From Rhodanobacter sp. 7MK24 (lineage in GTDB: Bacteria; Pseudomonadota; Gammaproteobacteria; Xanthomonadales; Rhodanobacteraceae), in assembly GCF_014842995.1 (NCBI RefSeq), contig NZ_JACYXL010000001.1, positions 311,183-375,182 on the forward strand: a stretch of DNA of 64,000 nucleotides, written 5' to 3'. How positions within the stretch are numbered: the stretch's first letter is position 1; every line of letters begins with the position of its first letter. The position numbers and the translations under genes were made by a program. Below are positions 52,607 through 62,867 of the stretch, piece by piece. The notes below the pieces were generated by a model that did no database searches, was not told the DNA's origin, and saw only the letters and a list, made by a program, of their open reading frames with translations.

Positions 52607-55045
52607 TCAGAAGGTAGAGCCGAAGGTGAACTGGATGCGCTCCTCGTAATAGCCGTCGCCCGGCTGGGTGCGGAACGGCAGCGCGAAGTTGATGATCATC
52701 GGCCCCATCGGCGACTGCCAGTGCAGCGACAGGCCGGTGGAAGCACGCAGCGTGCTGGCGGAGAAGCTGTTCCAGTTCGCGTAGGCGTTGCCGGTGTCCA
52801 CGAACCAGGAGACGCGCGCGGTGTTGATGTCCTTGAGGAAAGGCAGCGGCAGGTACAGCTCGGCCGTGCCCAGCACCTTCATCGCGCCGCCGACGGGCTG
52901 CGCATAGTTGTAGTAACTGTTGTTGCAGTAGCTGCCGGTGTTCGCAGCGACCGTGCCGGTGCCGCCGCAGAGGCGCGGACCCAGGGTGTTGTCCTGGAAG
53001 CCGCGCACGTCGCTCACGCCGCCGGAGTAGAAGTTGTCCCAGAACGGGAAGTCGTTGCGCATGTCGGTGACGATATGGGTGGGGTCGGCCGCAAGGCTGG
53101 CCTTCTGCAGCGCGTCGAGGGCGGTGTCGCTGATACCGTTCTGGCCGTAGGTCTTGCCATAGCCGAGGACGCCCTTGAGGTAGAGCACGAAGCCGCCGCC
53201 GATCGGCCAGTAATGGTCGGCCTGACCGGTCGCCTTCCAGTATTTCACGGTGGAGCCGGGCAGGCCCACTTCGGTGTTCAACGACAGCTGGCCGCCGCGG
53301 GTGGGGGCCCAGTAGCCGTTCTGGGTGTTCATGTTCCAGCCGAAGGTGCCGATCGTCGAATGGATCGTGTAGTGGCCGATCTCGTCCTGGTAGTCGATCA
53401 GCTGCTGCGGCGTATAGCCGGGGATGGAGTTGACCTTGTTGCTGCTGAGGCCGATGCCGGCGCGCAAGCTCTGGAAGTCGGTGATCGGGAACCCGAGGTA
53501 GGTGGAGAATGCGCGCTGGCTGGTGGAGTAGTCGGCGAACTCGCCGTTGTCGACGTTGTTGTAGTCGGTCTTGGAGTAGGTCAGGTTGTAGCCGATGCCC
53601 ACGCCGTTGTTGGTGAGGTAAGGGTTGTAGTAGTTGGCGTTGTAGGTGGTCTGGTAAGCACTGCGCTGGCCGCTCACCGACACCGTGTCGCCGCTGCCGA
53701 ACAGGTTACGCTCCGACACCGAAGCGGACAGGATGATGCCCGAATACTGCGAGTAGCCGATGCCGAACTGCAGGCTGCCGGCGGACTGTTCCTCGACCTT
53801 GACGGTGACGTCCACCTGGTCGTCGGAACCCGGCACCTTCTTCTTGTCGATGTCGACCTTCTTGAAGTAGCCCAACTGCTGCAGGCGGTTCTTGGAGCGG
53901 TCGATGATGCCCTGCGAGTACCAGGCGCCTTCGAGCTGGCGCATTTCGCGGCGCAGCACGTTGTCCTCGGTGAGCGTGTTGCCCTCGAAGATCACGCGGC
54001 GCACGTACACGCGCTGGCCCGGTTCGATGTAGAGCGTGAGGTCGACGGTGCGCTTTTCCTTGTCCAGCTTGGGGTACGGCGTGACCTTGGCAAAGGCGTA
54101 GCCGATGTTGGCCAGCAGCGCCTTGATCGCCTTGGTGCTGGTTTCGATGGCGCCGCGATTGAACACGTCGCCCGGCTTGACGAACACCAGCTGACGCAGC
54201 GTGGTTTCCGGCAGCACCAGGGTGCCAAGCAGCTTCACGTCGGAAATCTTGTAGATCTCGCCTTCCTTCACGTCGGCGGCGATGTACATCGACTGCTTGT
54301 CGGGAGCGATCGTCACCTGGGTGGAATCGACGCCGAAGTCGGCGTAACCGCGGTTCATGTAGTAGGACTGCAGTTTCTCCAGGTCGCCGGAGAGCTTTTC
54401 CTGCGAGTACTGGTCGTTCTTGGAGTACCAGGACATCCAGTTCGGCGTGCCCAGTTCGAAGTCGTCGCGGATCGCCTTGTCGGTGAACGCGTGGTTGCCG
54501 ACGATGTTGATCTCCTTGATCTTCGCCACCTGGCCTTCGCGGATCTCGATGTCGATGGCCACGCGGTTGCGGTCCAGCTTCACCACGTGAGGGAGCACCG
54601 TGACGCTGTACTTGCCGCGGTTGTAGTACTGGTGGATCAGCTCCTGCTGCACGTTGTCCAGCGCCAGCCGGTCGAAGGTCTCGCCTTCCGCCAGTCCGAT
54701 GGACTTCAGGCCCTTCTGCAGGTCTTCGGTCTTGATGTCCTTGTTGCCGCGGATGGTGAGCTTGGCGATCGAGGGACGCTCCACCACCTTGATGACGAGG
54801 ATGTTGCCGTCGCGTTCCAGCTCCACGTCGCTGAAGAACTTGGTCTGGTACAGCGCGCGAACCGCCCGCTGCGCCATGGCATCGGTCATCTGGTCGCCGC
54901 GGCTGACCGGCAGGTAGTTGAACACGGTGCCCGCGGAGATGCGGGTGAGGCCGTCGATGCGGATGTCCGAGATGACGAACGGGTCGAAGGCGAGCGCCTT
55001 GGCAGAGAGGGAGGCAAGCAGCAGCAGGGCGGCGATACGCTTCAT
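52607..55045 (-). CDS. bamA: Outer-membrane assembly factor BamA
   Basis: This 812-residue Omp85 protein has a signal peptide ending AKALAF, five POTRA domains (about 22-420) and a C-terminal 16-strand barrel. It carries the VRGF motif of strand L6 (SDVRGFQDN) and ends in Phe, the classic outer-membrane sorting end. It folds and inserts outer-membrane proteins. It sits after rseP as in most gammaproteobacteria. Confidence 0.97.
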   Translation of the reverse strand: MKRIAALLLLASLSAKALAFDPFVISDIRIDGLTRISAGTVFNYLPVSRGDQMTDAMAQRAVRALYQTKFFSDVELERDGNILVIKVVERPSIAKLTIRGNKDIKTEDLQKGLKSIGLAEGETFDRLALDNVQQELIHQYYNRGKYSVTVLPHVVKLDRNRVAIDIEIREGQVAKIKEINIVGNHAFTDKAIRDDFELGTPNWMSWYSKNDQYSQEKLSGDLEKLQSYYMNRGYADFGVDSTQVTIAPDKQSMYIAADVKEGEIYKISDVKLLGTLVLPETTLRQLVFVKPGDVFNRGAIETSTKAIKALLANIGYAFAKVTPYPKLDKEKRTVDLTLYIEPGQRVYVRRVIFEGNTLTEDNVLRREMRQLEGAWYSQGIIDRSKNRLQQLGYFKKVDIDKKKVPGSDDQVDVTVKVEEQSAGSLQFGIGYSQYSGIILSASVSERNLFGSGDTVSVSGQRSAYQTTYNANYYNPYLTNNGVGIGYNLTYSKTDYNNVDNGEFADYSTSQRAFSTYLGFPITDFQSLRAGIGLSSNKVNSIPGYTPQQLIDYQDEIGHYTIHSTIGTFGWNMNTQNGYWAPTRGGQLSLNTEVGLPGSTVKYWKATGQADHYWPIGGGFVLYLKGVLGYGKTYGQNGISDTALDALQKASLAADPTHIVTDMRNDFPFWDNFYSGGVSDVRGFQDNTLGPRLCGGTGTVAANTGSYCNNSYYNYAQPVGGAMKVLGTAELYLPLPFLKDINTARVSWFVDTGNAYANWNSFSASTLRASTGLSLHWQSPMGPMIINFALPFRTQPGDGYYEERIQFTFGSTF

Positions 55046-55095
55046 CGTCGGTTCCGGTGGGTGGTTTCGATCAGGCCGTCGGCCCGATCAAGGCA

Positions 55096-55120
55096 CGCGG
55101 CGGGGTTGGGCCCCGCCGCG
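55096..55120. other. Stable hairpin in the rseP-bamA gap
   Basis: CGCGGCGGGG / CCCCGCCGCG with a TTGGG loop, next to an A-run on the + strand. On the transcribed (minus) strand the U-run precedes the hairpin, so it is not a terminator for this operon. It could affect mRNA processing. Confidence 0.5.
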
Positions 55121-55190
55121 AGAAAAAACAGGCGCCCGCGAGGGCACCGAATGTGGCATCGACGAACCGTGTGGAGGTGGATCGTCGGCG

Positions 55191-56540
55191 TCACGACAGC
55201 AACAGGCGATGGATGTCGTTGTAGAACACCAAACCCATCAGACTGAACAACAGCACCAACCCTATGTACTGGCCGATGGCTGTGGCCTGTTCACTGAGTG
55301 GGCTGCCCTTGAGCAACTCAATAAGGTAATACAGCAGGTGCCCACCATCCAAGACGGGGATGGGCAGCAGGTTCAGCACCGCGAGATTCAGCGACACCAT
55401 GGCGAGGAACCACAGGAACCACGCAGGGCCCGCCTGGGCGGTGGCGTTCGCGATCTGGGCAATGCCGATCACGCTGGACAGGTTCTTGGGCGAGGCCTCG
55501 CCGCCCAGCATCTTGCCGACCATGCCGAAGGTCTGCATGAGGTTGTGTCCGGTGCCGACCAGCGCTTCGTGCAGGGCGCGCACGGGACCATAGCGCAGCG
55601 TAGCGGCTTCCAGAGGCTGTGCGCCGATACCAATCACCCAGTTCGGCGACTGGCCCTGCAGCGATTCGTACTTGGCCACGACCTGCAACGGCACCGTCTT
55701 GCCGTTGCGCTCGACCACGATGGCCAGCTTAGGCGACGCAACCGCGCCTTGCCGCACCAGATTGCCGACCGCGCTGTAATCCGGCACCGGTTTGCCGTCG
55801 ATGCTGAGGATGCGGTCGCCCGCCTGCATGCCGCCCAGCGCTGCGGGGTGGTCGGGCAGCACCGTCGCGGCCACCGCGGGGGAGGGCGCCAATTCCAGGC
55901 CCAGGATCGTGCTGTACTGGTCGATGGTCTGGCCGGGCGGCAGCTTGTCCAGAGGCAGCACCAACTGCCGCAGCGTGCCAGTGGCATCGCGCACCGTCAG
56001 CGGCAACGGGCTGCGATCCAGCATGGCGTTGTTCACCGCATCCACCGAATCGCTCCACGTAGCCACGTCACGGCCACCGATGCTGAGGATGCGGTCACCT
56101 GGCTTGATGCCCGCTACCGCGGCCATGCTATGCGGTTGCGAGGTGACGACAGGTGCGGTGTCGGGCCGGCCCAGCATGAACATCAGCCACAGCGCGGCCA
56201 CGGTGAAGATCAGGTTGAAGCCCGGCCCGGCCAGCACGATCAGGATGCGCTTCCACACCGGCTGGGTGGTGAATTCCTGGTCGCGGAACTGCGGTGGCAC
56301 GGCGCCTTCGCGCGCGTCCAGCATCTTTACGTAGCCGCCCAGCGGGATCGCGGCGATCTGGTACTCGCAGCCATCGCGGCCGGTGCGTTTCCACAACGCC
56401 TTGCCGAAGCCCACAGAGAAGCGCAGTACCCGCACACCACAGCGGCGCGCGACCCAGTAGTGGCCGAACTCATGGAAAGTCACCAGCACGCCCAGCGTGA
56501 CCAGCAACCAGAACACCGAGCCGAAGAAGGAAGTCATCAA
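55191..56540 (-). CDS. rseP: Site-2 protease RseP
   Basis: This 449-residue membrane metalloprotease has zinc motif HEFGH in the first TM segment, two PDZ domains (about 115-200 and 205-290) and the second metal motif NLLPIPVLDGGH. It cleaves anti-sigma factors such as RseA and remnant signal peptides. Either ATG 56540 or 56537 could be used. The order dxr-rseP-bamA is conserved. Confidence 0.96.
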   Translation of the reverse strand: MMTSFFGSVFWLLVTLGVLVTFHEFGHYWVARRCGVRVLRFSVGFGKALWKRTGRDGCEYQIAAIPLGGYVKMLDAREGAVPPQFRDQEFTTQPVWKRILIVLAGPGFNLIFTVAALWLMFMLGRPDTAPVVTSQPHSMAAVAGIKPGDRILSIGGRDVATWSDSVDAVNNAMLDRSPLPLTVRDATGTLRQLVLPLDKLPPGQTIDQYSTILGLELAPSPAVAATVLPDHPAALGGMQAGDRILSIDGKPVPDYSAVGNLVRQGAVASPKLAIVVERNGKTVPLQVVAKYESLQGQSPNWVIGIGAQPLEAATLRYGPVRALHEALVGTGHNLMQTFGMVGKMLGGEASPKNLSSVIGIAQIANATAQAGPAWFLWFLAMVSLNLAVLNLLPIPVLDGGHLLYYLIELLKGSPLSEQATAIGQYIGLVLLFSLMGLVFYNDIHRLLLS

Positions 56541-56573
56541 ACGCCGAGGACAGGAATCTATCTGGGAAGGATA

Positions 56574-57749
56574 TCAGCAAGCCCGCCGCAGCAGGCGCCG
56601 GGCCGCAGCCCGCGCCTCGCCGTCGCGCGCGACAAGGGACTCCACATCGACCACGGCTTGCGCCGGCAGTTCCGTGAGCACGGCCTCCACCACCTCGGCG
56701 ATGGCGAGGAAGGGCAGGGTGCCGGCCAGGAAGGCCTTCACCGCCACCTCGTTTGCCGCATTCAGGATCGCGGGGGCATCGCCACCGGCGCGCAGCGCCT
56801 GGAAGGCGAGGGCGAGGCAGCGGAAGGTGTCCAGGTCTGGTGCCTCGAACTGCAGGGCACCGCCATCGGCGAGGTCCAGTCGGGACACGCCTGCCTCGAT
56901 GCGTTCCGGCCATGCCAAGGCATGGGCGATGGCGGTACGCATGTCGGGGTTGCCGAGCTGGGCCAGCACCGAGCCGTCCACGTACTCCACCAGCGAGTGC
57001 ACCAGGCTCTGCGGGTGCACCAGTACGTCGATCGCGTCCGGCGGCGCGCCGAACAGGTGATGCGCCTCGATCACTTCGAGGCCTTTGTTCATCAACGTGG
57101 CCGAGTCCACCGAAATCTTGCGGCCCATCGACCATTTCGGATGCTTGCAGGCCTGGTCGGGCGTCACTGCGGCCAGCTCGGCCCGCGAACGACCGCGGAA
57201 CGGGCCGCCGGAGGCGGTGAGGACCAGTCGGCGCACGCCGCTTTTCGCCAGGTCGGGGCGACCGCCGGGCAGGCATTGGAAGATCGCGTTGTGTTCGGAA
57301 TCGACCGGGATCAGTTCACCGCCGCCCGCGCGCAATGCTTCCAGCAGCAGTGGACCGCCAAGCACGATGGATTCCTTGTTCGCCAGCAGCAGGCGCTTGC
57401 CGGCGCGCGCCGCGGCGAGGGTGGAATCCAATCCTGCGGCGCCGACGATGGCGGCCACGACGATGTCACACGACGTGCCTGCGGTGGCGGCTGTGAGCGC
57501 ATGGTGGCCGCTGGCCACCGTGCAGCGCACGCCGGCAGCAGCGAGTCTGCGCGCCAGTTCGCCCTCCAGCGTGGAGTCGGCGATCACGGCCAGATCGGGG
57601 CGGAAGCGTTCGCACAGCTCGGCCAGTGCGGCCACGTTGCTGTGAGCGCTCAGGATGCTGGCGCGGAAACGGTCCGGGTGTCGCGCGATCACGTCCAGCG
57701 TGCTGGCGCCGATCGAACCGGTTGCGCCGAGGACGGCGACTTTCTTCAT
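56574..57749 (-). CDS. dxr: 1-deoxy-D-xylulose 5-phosphate reductoisomerase
   Basis: This 391-residue protein has an NADPH-binding start [28 protein letters not shown], and the catalytic region [11 protein letters not shown] and [23 protein letters not shown] (in part). It makes MEP, the committed step of the isoprenoid route that feeds ispA and uppS. ATG 57749 is the canonical start, one base after the cdsA stop region. Confidence 0.97.
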   Translation of the reverse strand: MKKVAVLGATGSIGASTLDVIARHPDRFRASILSAHSNVAALAELCERFRPDLAVIADSTLEGELARRLAAAGVRCTVASGHHALTAATAGTSCDIVVAAIVGAAGLDSTLAAARAGKRLLLANKESIVLGGPLLLEALRAGGGELIPVDSEHNAIFQCLPGGRPDLAKSGVRRLVLTASGGPFRGRSRAELAAVTPDQACKHPKWSMGRKISVDSATLMNKGLEVIEAHHLFGAPPDAIDVLVHPQSLVHSLVEYVDGSVLAQLGNPDMRTAIAHALAWPERIEAGVSRLDLADGGALQFEAPDLDTFRCLALAFQALRAGGDAPAILNAANEVAVKAFLAGTLPFLAIAEVVEAVLTELPAQAVVDVESLVARDGEARAAARRLLRRAC

Positions 57750-57750
57750 C

Positions 57751-58569
57751 TCACAGACCCAGCAACTGCAAGCCCAGTGCGAACACCGGGAGAGCCGCGA
57801 ACACGCTGTCCAGCCGATCCAGCAAGCCACCGTGGCCGGGGAAGACGCTGCCCGAATCCTTCATGCCGGCATGGCGCTTCATCAGGCTCTCCAGCAGGTC
57901 GCCCACGATGGAGACGGCTACCGTAATGGCGGCCAGTACGCCGAGGCCGAGCAGCGCCGTGTCGCGCACGTCCAGCAGCCAGCCGCCAGCCAGCGCCACC
58001 AGCACGCCGGCGACCATCGCGCCGTACGCGCCGGCCCAGGTCTTGCCGGGACTGATCTGCGGCGCCAGCTTACGCTTGCCGAAGGTGCGTCCGCTGAAGT
58101 ACGCGCCGATGTCGGCTGCCCACACGATCACCAACGCCAGCAGCAGCCACCAGTGGCCATGCACCTCGCGGCCGTGCAGCGCGATCAGCGCGACCCACGC
58201 GGGGAAAATCACGAAGGCGCCGGCTGCGAGCTTCAGCGTGCGGTTTTCCGGTGTGGGCGCGGCACCGAGGGCGAAGTGCCGCAGCCAGAGGCAGGCCAGC
58301 AGCCACCAAGCCACGCCCAGCACCAGCAGCAGAGGCATCAGCGCGCCGGCGTGCCCCAGCCACAGCAGTGCGAACAGCACCGCGGCAGACACGAGCAGGG
58401 CCATGCGTGAGGCGGGCTTCTGCACGTTGGCGAGGCGAGTCCACTCCTCCATTGCGCCGAGGAATACCGCTGCGCCCACCAGGGCGATCCATGGGGTGGA
58501 AAGCAGCAGGATGATGGCGATCGCCAGCGGCGCGAGCAGCAAGGCGGTGAGGACGCGCTGTTGCAACAT
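57751..58569 (-). CDS. cdsA: Phosphatidate cytidylyltransferase
   Basis: This 272-residue membrane protein has about eight TM helices and the CdsA signature ([26 protein letters not shown]). It makes CDP-diacylglycerol for all phospholipids. It is tightly packed between uppS (two bases) and dxr. Confidence 0.96.
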   Translation of the reverse strand: MLQQRVLTALLLAPLAIAIILLLSTPWIALVGAAVFLGAMEEWTRLANVQKPASRMALLVSAAVLFALLWLGHAGALMPLLLVLGVAWWLLACLWLRHFALGAAPTPENRTLKLAAGAFVIFPAWVALIALHGREVHGHWWLLLALVIVWAADIGAYFSGRTFGKRKLAPQISPGKTWAGAYGAMVAGVLVALAGGWLLDVRDTALLGLGVLAAITVAVSIVGDLLESLMKRHAGMKDSGSVFPGHGGLLDRLDSVFAALPVFALGLQLLGL

Positions 58570-58571
58570 GC

Positions 58572-59309
58572 TTACCCCTTGTCCATGGCGACCTGGTCGC
58601 CGGTGCGGCCGTAGCGGCGTTCGCGCCGGCCGTAGTCCTCGATCGCCCGGTGCAGGCTGGCCTGGTCGAAGTCTGGCCACAGGGTATCGGTGAAATGCAG
58701 TTCGGCATAGGCCGCCTGCCACAGCAGGAAGTTGCTGAGCCGGCAGTCGCCCCCGGTACGGATGAACAGGTCCAGCGGCGGCAGTTCGGCCAGGCACATG
58801 CGACGGCCCAGTTCGGCCTCGTCGACGGCCTCGGCGCGCAGCTCGCCGCGCGCCACCGCGCAAGCGGCATCGCGCGCGGCCTGCGCGATGTCCCAGCGGC
58901 CGCCGTAGTTCACTGCGATGTTGAGGTGCAGCTTGTGGTTGCCGGCGGTGCGTGCCATCGAGGCCTGCATGCGCTCGCGCAGTGGCTCGTCGAAGGCAGT
59001 CAGGTCGCCGGTGAAGCGCAGCCGCACGCCTTGGGCATGCAGTTCGTCGGTTTCCTTGTCCAGCGCCCGCACGAACAAGCCCATGAGCGCGCCGACCTCT
59101 TCTTCGGGGCGCTGCCAGTTCTCGCTGGAGAAGGCGAACAGGGTAAGCGCCTCCACGCCTTCGCGCAGGCAGCCCTCCACCACTTCGCGCACGGCCTTGC
59201 GGCCGGCATTGTGGCCGAAGCTGCGCGGGCGATGGCGCAGCTTCGCCCAGCGGCCGTTGCCATCCATCACGATGGCGATATGGCGCGGGATGGCGGGAGT
59301 CTTGGTCAT
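58572..59309 (-). CDS. uppS: Undecaprenyl diphosphate synthase
   Basis: This 245-residue cis-prenyltransferase has the catalytic MDGNGRWAK and later FIRTGGDCRLSNFLLWQ and FTDTLWPDF. It elongates FPP with IPP to C55-PP, the lipid carrier for peptidoglycan and LPS. It is cytoplasmic and membrane-associated. Confidence 0.96.
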   Translation of the reverse strand: MTKTPAIPRHIAIVMDGNGRWAKLRHRPRSFGHNAGRKAVREVVEGCLREGVEALTLFAFSSENWQRPEEEVGALMGLFVRALDKETDELHAQGVRLRFTGDLTAFDEPLRERMQASMARTAGNHKLHLNIAVNYGGRWDIAQAARDAACAVARGELRAEAVDEAELGRRMCLAELPPLDLFIRTGGDCRLSNFLLWQAAYAELHFTDTLWPDFDQASLHRAIEDYGRRERRYGRTGDQVAMDKG

Positions 59310-59327
59310 CGGCGGGGCTTTTGTGTC

Positions 59328-59378
59328 CTTCTCCCCTTCTGGGGAGAGGGTGCCCCGGAGGGGCGGATGAGGGGCGGG
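59328..59378. repeat. Dispersed CTCCCC/GGGGAG-type intergenic repeat
   Basis: CTCCCC (59331-59336)/GGGGAG (59341-59346), followed by GTGCCCC/GGGGC pairs and GATGAGGGGC. It has the layout of a family often seen in xanthomonad genomes. It lies in the 239-base uppS-frr gap, which holds no gene. Confidence 0.6.
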
Positions 59379-59548
59379 TGTCTGCCGCGCCGCGGCTCAA
59401 GGCGAATCGAGCCGAAAGGGTGCCGCAAGACTGTCTCCTCTGCCTTTGCCTTCTTCTCGGGGAAGAGAGGGGAACGCGTGGTGCCGTGCGGGTTCGTTGT
59501 TCCGGGCGCGGCCGTTGCCCGGAATCGCGGGTTCCGCTGTGGCGTCCG

Positions 59549-60106
59549 TTACATGGACATCAACTCGTCTTCCTTCGTCTTCACCACGCCATCCACGTCC
59601 TTCACGAAGCGGTCGGTGAGCTTCTGGATCTCGTCGTCGGCGCGGCGCTCCTCGTCTTCGCTGATCTGCTTGTCCTTGAGCAGGTCCTTCACTTTCTGCA
59701 TGGCATCGCGGCGCACGTTGCGGATCGCGATCTTCGCGTTCTCGCCCTCGTGCGACACATGCTTGGCCAGTTCGCGGCGGCGCTCCTCGGTGAGCGGCGG
59801 CAGGTTGAGGCGGATCACGGTACCGGCGGTGGTCGGCGTGATGCCGATGTCCGAGCCCAGGATGGCCTTCTCGACCGGGCCGACCAGGCTCTTGTCGAAC
59901 GGCGTGATGACGATGGAGCGCGCATCAGCGAGTGCCACCGTGGCCACCTGGTTCAGGGGCATCTCGGAACCGTAGGCAGGCACCCGGATACCGTCCACCA
60001 GCGCGGTGCTGGCGCGGCCGGTGCGCAGGCGGGTGAGCTCGTGCCTGAGCGCGTCGATGCTCTTGCCCATGCGGGTCTGGGCATCGGTCTTGATGTCGTT
60101 GATCAT
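59549..60106 (-). CDS. frr: Ribosome recycling factor
   Basis: This 185-residue protein (the typical length) has [21 protein letters not shown] and the late region [24 protein letters not shown] (in part). With EF-G it splits post-termination ribosomes. It lies 56 bases after pyrH. Confidence 0.97.
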   Translation of the reverse strand: MINDIKTDAQTRMGKSIDALRHELTRLRTGRASTALVDGIRVPAYGSEMPLNQVATVALADARSIVITPFDKSLVGPVEKAILGSDIGITPTTAGTVIRLNLPPLTEERRRELAKHVSHEGENAKIAIRNVRRDAMQKVKDLLKDKQISEDEERRADDEIQKLTDRFVKDVDGVVKTKEDELMSM

Positions 60107-60162
60107 GGGCGTTCCCCGGAAAATCTGGCTAGCCGCCGAGTATAGCAGCGCGGGTCGAAGGC

Positions 60163-60882
60163 TCAGTTGTGCACCAGGGTGCCCACCGCTTCTCCGTGCA
60201 TGATTCGCATGAGGTTGCCAGGCACGGTCATGTCATAGATGCGCAGGGGCATGCGATGGTCGCGGCATAGCGCGATGGCGGCGGTGTCCATCACCTGCAG
60301 ATTGCGCTGGATCACCTCGTCGTAGGAGAGCTGGTCGTAACGGGTGGCGTCGGCGTGCTTGGCCGGGTCGGCGGTGTACACGCCGTCCACCTTGGTGGCC
60401 TTGAGCAGCAGGTCGGCGCCGATTTCCACCGCGCGCAGCGCGGCGGCCGAGTCGGTGGTGAAGAACGGGTTGCCGGTGCCGGCAGCGAACAGCGCGATGC
60501 GTCCCTTCTCGATGTGGCGGATCGCGCGGCGGCGGATGAAATCCTCGGCCACGTCGTGGATCTGGATCGCGCTCATCACGCGGGCGTAGCCGCCGCGCTT
60601 CTCGATGGCATCGGCCATCGCCAGCGCGTTCATCACCGTGGCCAGCATGCCCATATGGTCGCCGGTGACGCGATCCATGCCGGCGGCAGCGAGGCCTGCG
60701 CCGCGGAAGATGTTGCCGCCGCCGATGACCACGCCAATGTTTACGCCAGCCCTGACCACCTCGATGATTTCATCGGCCAGCCGCCCGATCACCTTGGGGT
60801 CGATGCCGTAATCGGCCTCGCCCATCAGGGCTTCACCGGAGAGCTTGAGCAGAATGCGGCGGTACTTGGGCTGGTCGCTCAT
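60163..60882 (-). CDS. pyrH: UMP kinase
   Basis: This 239-residue amino-acid-kinase-fold protein has [28 protein letters not shown] and the loop [13 protein letters not shown]. It phosphorylates UMP to UDP. ATG 60882 is the canonical start. tsf, its usual upstream neighbour, is absent; sodB takes that place. Confidence 0.97.
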   Translation of the reverse strand: MSDQPKYRRILLKLSGEALMGEADYGIDPKVIGRLADEIIEVVRAGVNIGVVIGGGNIFRGAGLAAAGMDRVTGDHMGMLATVMNALAMADAIEKRGGYARVMSAIQIHDVAEDFIRRRAIRHIEKGRIALFAAGTGNPFFTTDSAAALRAVEIGADLLLKATKVDGVYTADPAKHADATRYDQLSYDEVIQRNLQVMDTAAIALCRDHRMPLRIYDMTVPGNLMRIMHGEAVGTLVHN

Positions 60883-61033
60883 GGGGTCTCCGGATTGTAA
60901 TGGCGCAAACCGACGCATTGTAACGATTGCGGCCGGATGCGGCGAGTTCATGCGCGCGGCGAGGGCGGCTCAAGATGGCGGGACTCGCCATTCTGCGTGC
61001 CCCCCAAGGCGTTCCGGCACAGGTATGCGCCAT

Positions 61034-61062
61034 AAAAAAAGCGGAGCCGCGAGGGCCCCGCC
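61034..61062 (-). terminator. Rho-independent terminator of sodB
   Basis: On the minus strand GCGGGGCC / GGCTCCGC (one G-U pair) is followed by seven T. It separates sodB from pyrH. Confidence 0.88.
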
Positions 61063-61084
61063 TTTGGGGTTGGCGCAAGACGAA

Positions 61085-61666
61085 TCAGGCGAGGTTCTTC
61101 GCCGCGAATTCCCAGTTCACCAGGTTCCAGAACGACTCCACGTATTTCGGGCGGGCGTTGCGGTAGTCGATGTAGTAGGCGTGCTCCCACACGTCGATGG
61201 TGAACAGCGGCTTGTCGCTGCCGGTGATCGGCGTGGCGGCGTTGGAGGTGTTGACGATGCCCAGCGTGCCGTCCGGACGCTGCACCAGCCAGGTCCAGCC
61301 CGAGCCGAAGTTGCCGACGGCCGACTTGGTGAACTCCTCCTTGAACTTGTCCAGCGAGCCGAACGCCTTGTTGATCTCATCGGCCAGCTTGCCGCTGGGT
61401 GCATTGTTCTCCTGCGGCTTGCGCATGGAGTGCCAGTAGAAGGTGTGGTTCCAGATCTGCGCGGCGTTGTTGAACACGCCGCCGGAGGACTTCCGGATGA
61501 TGTCTTCCAGTGCGGCGCCTTCGAACTCGGTGCCCTTGATCAGGTTGTTGAGGTTGGTCACGTAGGCCTGATGATGCTTACCGTAGTGGAATTCCAGCGT
61601 TTCGGCCGAGATGTTCGGCTCCAGGGCGTTCTTTTCGTAGGGCAAAGGGGGAAGTTCGATCGCCAT
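61085..61666 (-). CDS. sodB: Superoxide dismutase [Fe]
   Basis: This 193-residue cytoplasmic SOD has metal ligands in [13 protein letters not shown] (His), IWNHTFYW (His) and [12 protein letters not shown] (Asp/His). The Fe-type pattern and length fit SodB. AAGGAG lies six bases before the ATG. It diverges from grxD, so both may respond to oxidative or iron stress. Confidence 0.96.
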   Translation of the reverse strand: MAIELPPLPYEKNALEPNISAETLEFHYGKHHQAYVTNLNNLIKGTEFEGAALEDIIRKSSGGVFNNAAQIWNHTFYWHSMRKPQENNAPSGKLADEINKAFGSLDKFKEEFTKSAVGNFGSGWTWLVQRPDGTLGIVNTSNAATPITGSDKPLFTIDVWEHAYYIDYRNARPKYVESFWNLVNWEFAAKNLA

Positions 61667-61758
61667 GAGTGGCTCCTTGACGGTGGCTGGGAAGGGATCG
61701 CGGCGGCCGGTGGCCGCCTGGCCGACTGATACAATACCGGTCTGTCCGCATTGTAAAG

Positions 61759-62100
61759 ATGAATACCCGACCTATGGACGTAAACGAGCGAATCAAGTCG
61801 CTGCTCGCTGCGCACCCCATCGTGCTCTTCATGAAGGGCACGCCGGAATTTCCGATGTGCGGCTTCTCCAGCCGTGCCGCGCAGGCGTTGCAGCGGGCAG
61901 GTGCACCGTTCCATGCGGTGAACGTGCTGGCCGATGCGGAGATCCGCTCGGCGCTGCCGCATTACGCGAACTGGCCGACCTTCCCGCAGCTGTTCATCGA
62001 GGGTGAACTCATCGGCGGCTGCGACATCGTCGTCGACCTCGAGGCTTCCGGCGAGCTGGCGCGCATGGCCGGAGACGTGAGCGGGACTGTGCACGAATGA
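61759..62100 (+). CDS. grxD: Monothiol glutaredoxin, Grx4 type
   Basis: This 113-residue protein has the CGFS active site ([13 protein letters not shown]) and [21 protein letters not shown] glutaredoxins carry [2Fe-2S] clusters in Fe-S trafficking. The ATG at 61774 is another possible start. Its stop overlaps the next gene (ATGA). Confidence 0.95.
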   Translation: MNTRPMDVNERIKSLLAAHPIVLFMKGTPEFPMCGFSSRAAQALQRAGAPFHAVNVLADAEIRSALPHYANWPTFPQLFIEGELIGGCDIVVDLEASGELARMAGDVSGTVHE

Positions 62101-62867
62101 CGTTGCCGACAGCGCGACTCCCCGGGGGCTGGATGCCCGCCAGCGACACGCTGGACGGCCGCGTGGTGCTGGTCACGGGTGCTTATGGCGGCCTCGGTGG
62201 CGCGGTGGCGCGCGCAGCCGCGCGTGCGGGCGCCACCGTCATCATCAGCGGCAAGCGCAAGCGCCAACTGGAACAACTTTACGACGCCATGCTGGCCGAC
62301 GGCCTGTCCGAGCCGGTGATCCATCCGCTGGACATGGAGACGGCCACGCCGCGCGAATACGCCGCGCTGGCCGACGGTCTGCGCCACGACTTCGGTCGCC
62401 TGGACGGCATCGCGCACTGTGCAGCCAGCTTCGCCGGCCTCACGCCGATCTCCATGCACAAGCCCGACGGCTGGTTGCGTGCCATGCATGTCAACGTCAA
62501 TGCGCCGTTCGCGCTCACCCAGGCCTGCCTGCCGTTGTTGCAGGAGGCTGCAGACAGCGCGGTGGTGTTCGTCCTGGACGATCCGCAACGGTTGGCACGG
62601 GCGCACTGGGGCGCCTATGGCGCATCGAAGGCGGCGCTGGAACGCTTCGCGGAAATCCTGCACGAGGAAACCGACGAAAGCCCGTTGCGCGTGCATGCGT
62701 TGCTGCCTGCGCCGATGCGCACCATGCTGCGCAGGCAGGCGTATTTCGGTGAGGATGCCATGCAACGCCCCCTGCCGGATGCCGCGGCTGCGGCGATGGT
62801 CTGGTTGCTCGGGGCGCATGGTCTGCCTGCACGTGGCCATGTGCTCGATCTGCGAGGAGAGGGTTGA
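62097..62867 (+). CDS. Short-chain dehydrogenase, YciK-like
   Basis: This 256-residue SDR has the nucleotide motif VTGAYGGLGGAVARAAARAG and the active-site YGASK. The NNAG motif is changed to HCAASF. Length and the fused order with grxD and marC suggest the YciK family, whose substrate is unknown. The start overlaps the grxD stop. Confidence 0.88.
   Translation: MTLPTARLPGGWMPASDTLDGRVVLVTGAYGGLGGAVARAAARAGATVIISGKRKRQLEQLYDAMLADGLSEPVIHPLDMETATPREYAALADGLRHDFGRLDGIAHCAASFAGLTPISMHKPDGWLRAMHVNVNAPFALTQACLPLLQEAADSAVVFVLDDPQRLARAHWGAYGASKAALERFAEILHEETDESPLRVHALLPAPMRTMLRRQAYFGEDAMQRPLPDAAAAAMVWLLGAHGLPARGHVLDLRGEG

Noticed and set aside
55096-55120. Hairpin as a terminator between rseP and bamA
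   Set aside because: The A/T run is on the wrong side for transcription of the minus-strand operon, so read-through to bamA is expected.
52289-55246. 985-codon open frame on the + strand
   Set aside because: It lies entirely antisense to lpxD and bamA, whose motifs are unmistakable. Long antisense frames are a by-product of high GC at third codon positions.
54918-57926. 1002-codon open frame on the + strand
   Set aside because: It is antisense to rseP and dxr, with no ribosome site and a low-complexity Gln/Arg/His-rich translation.
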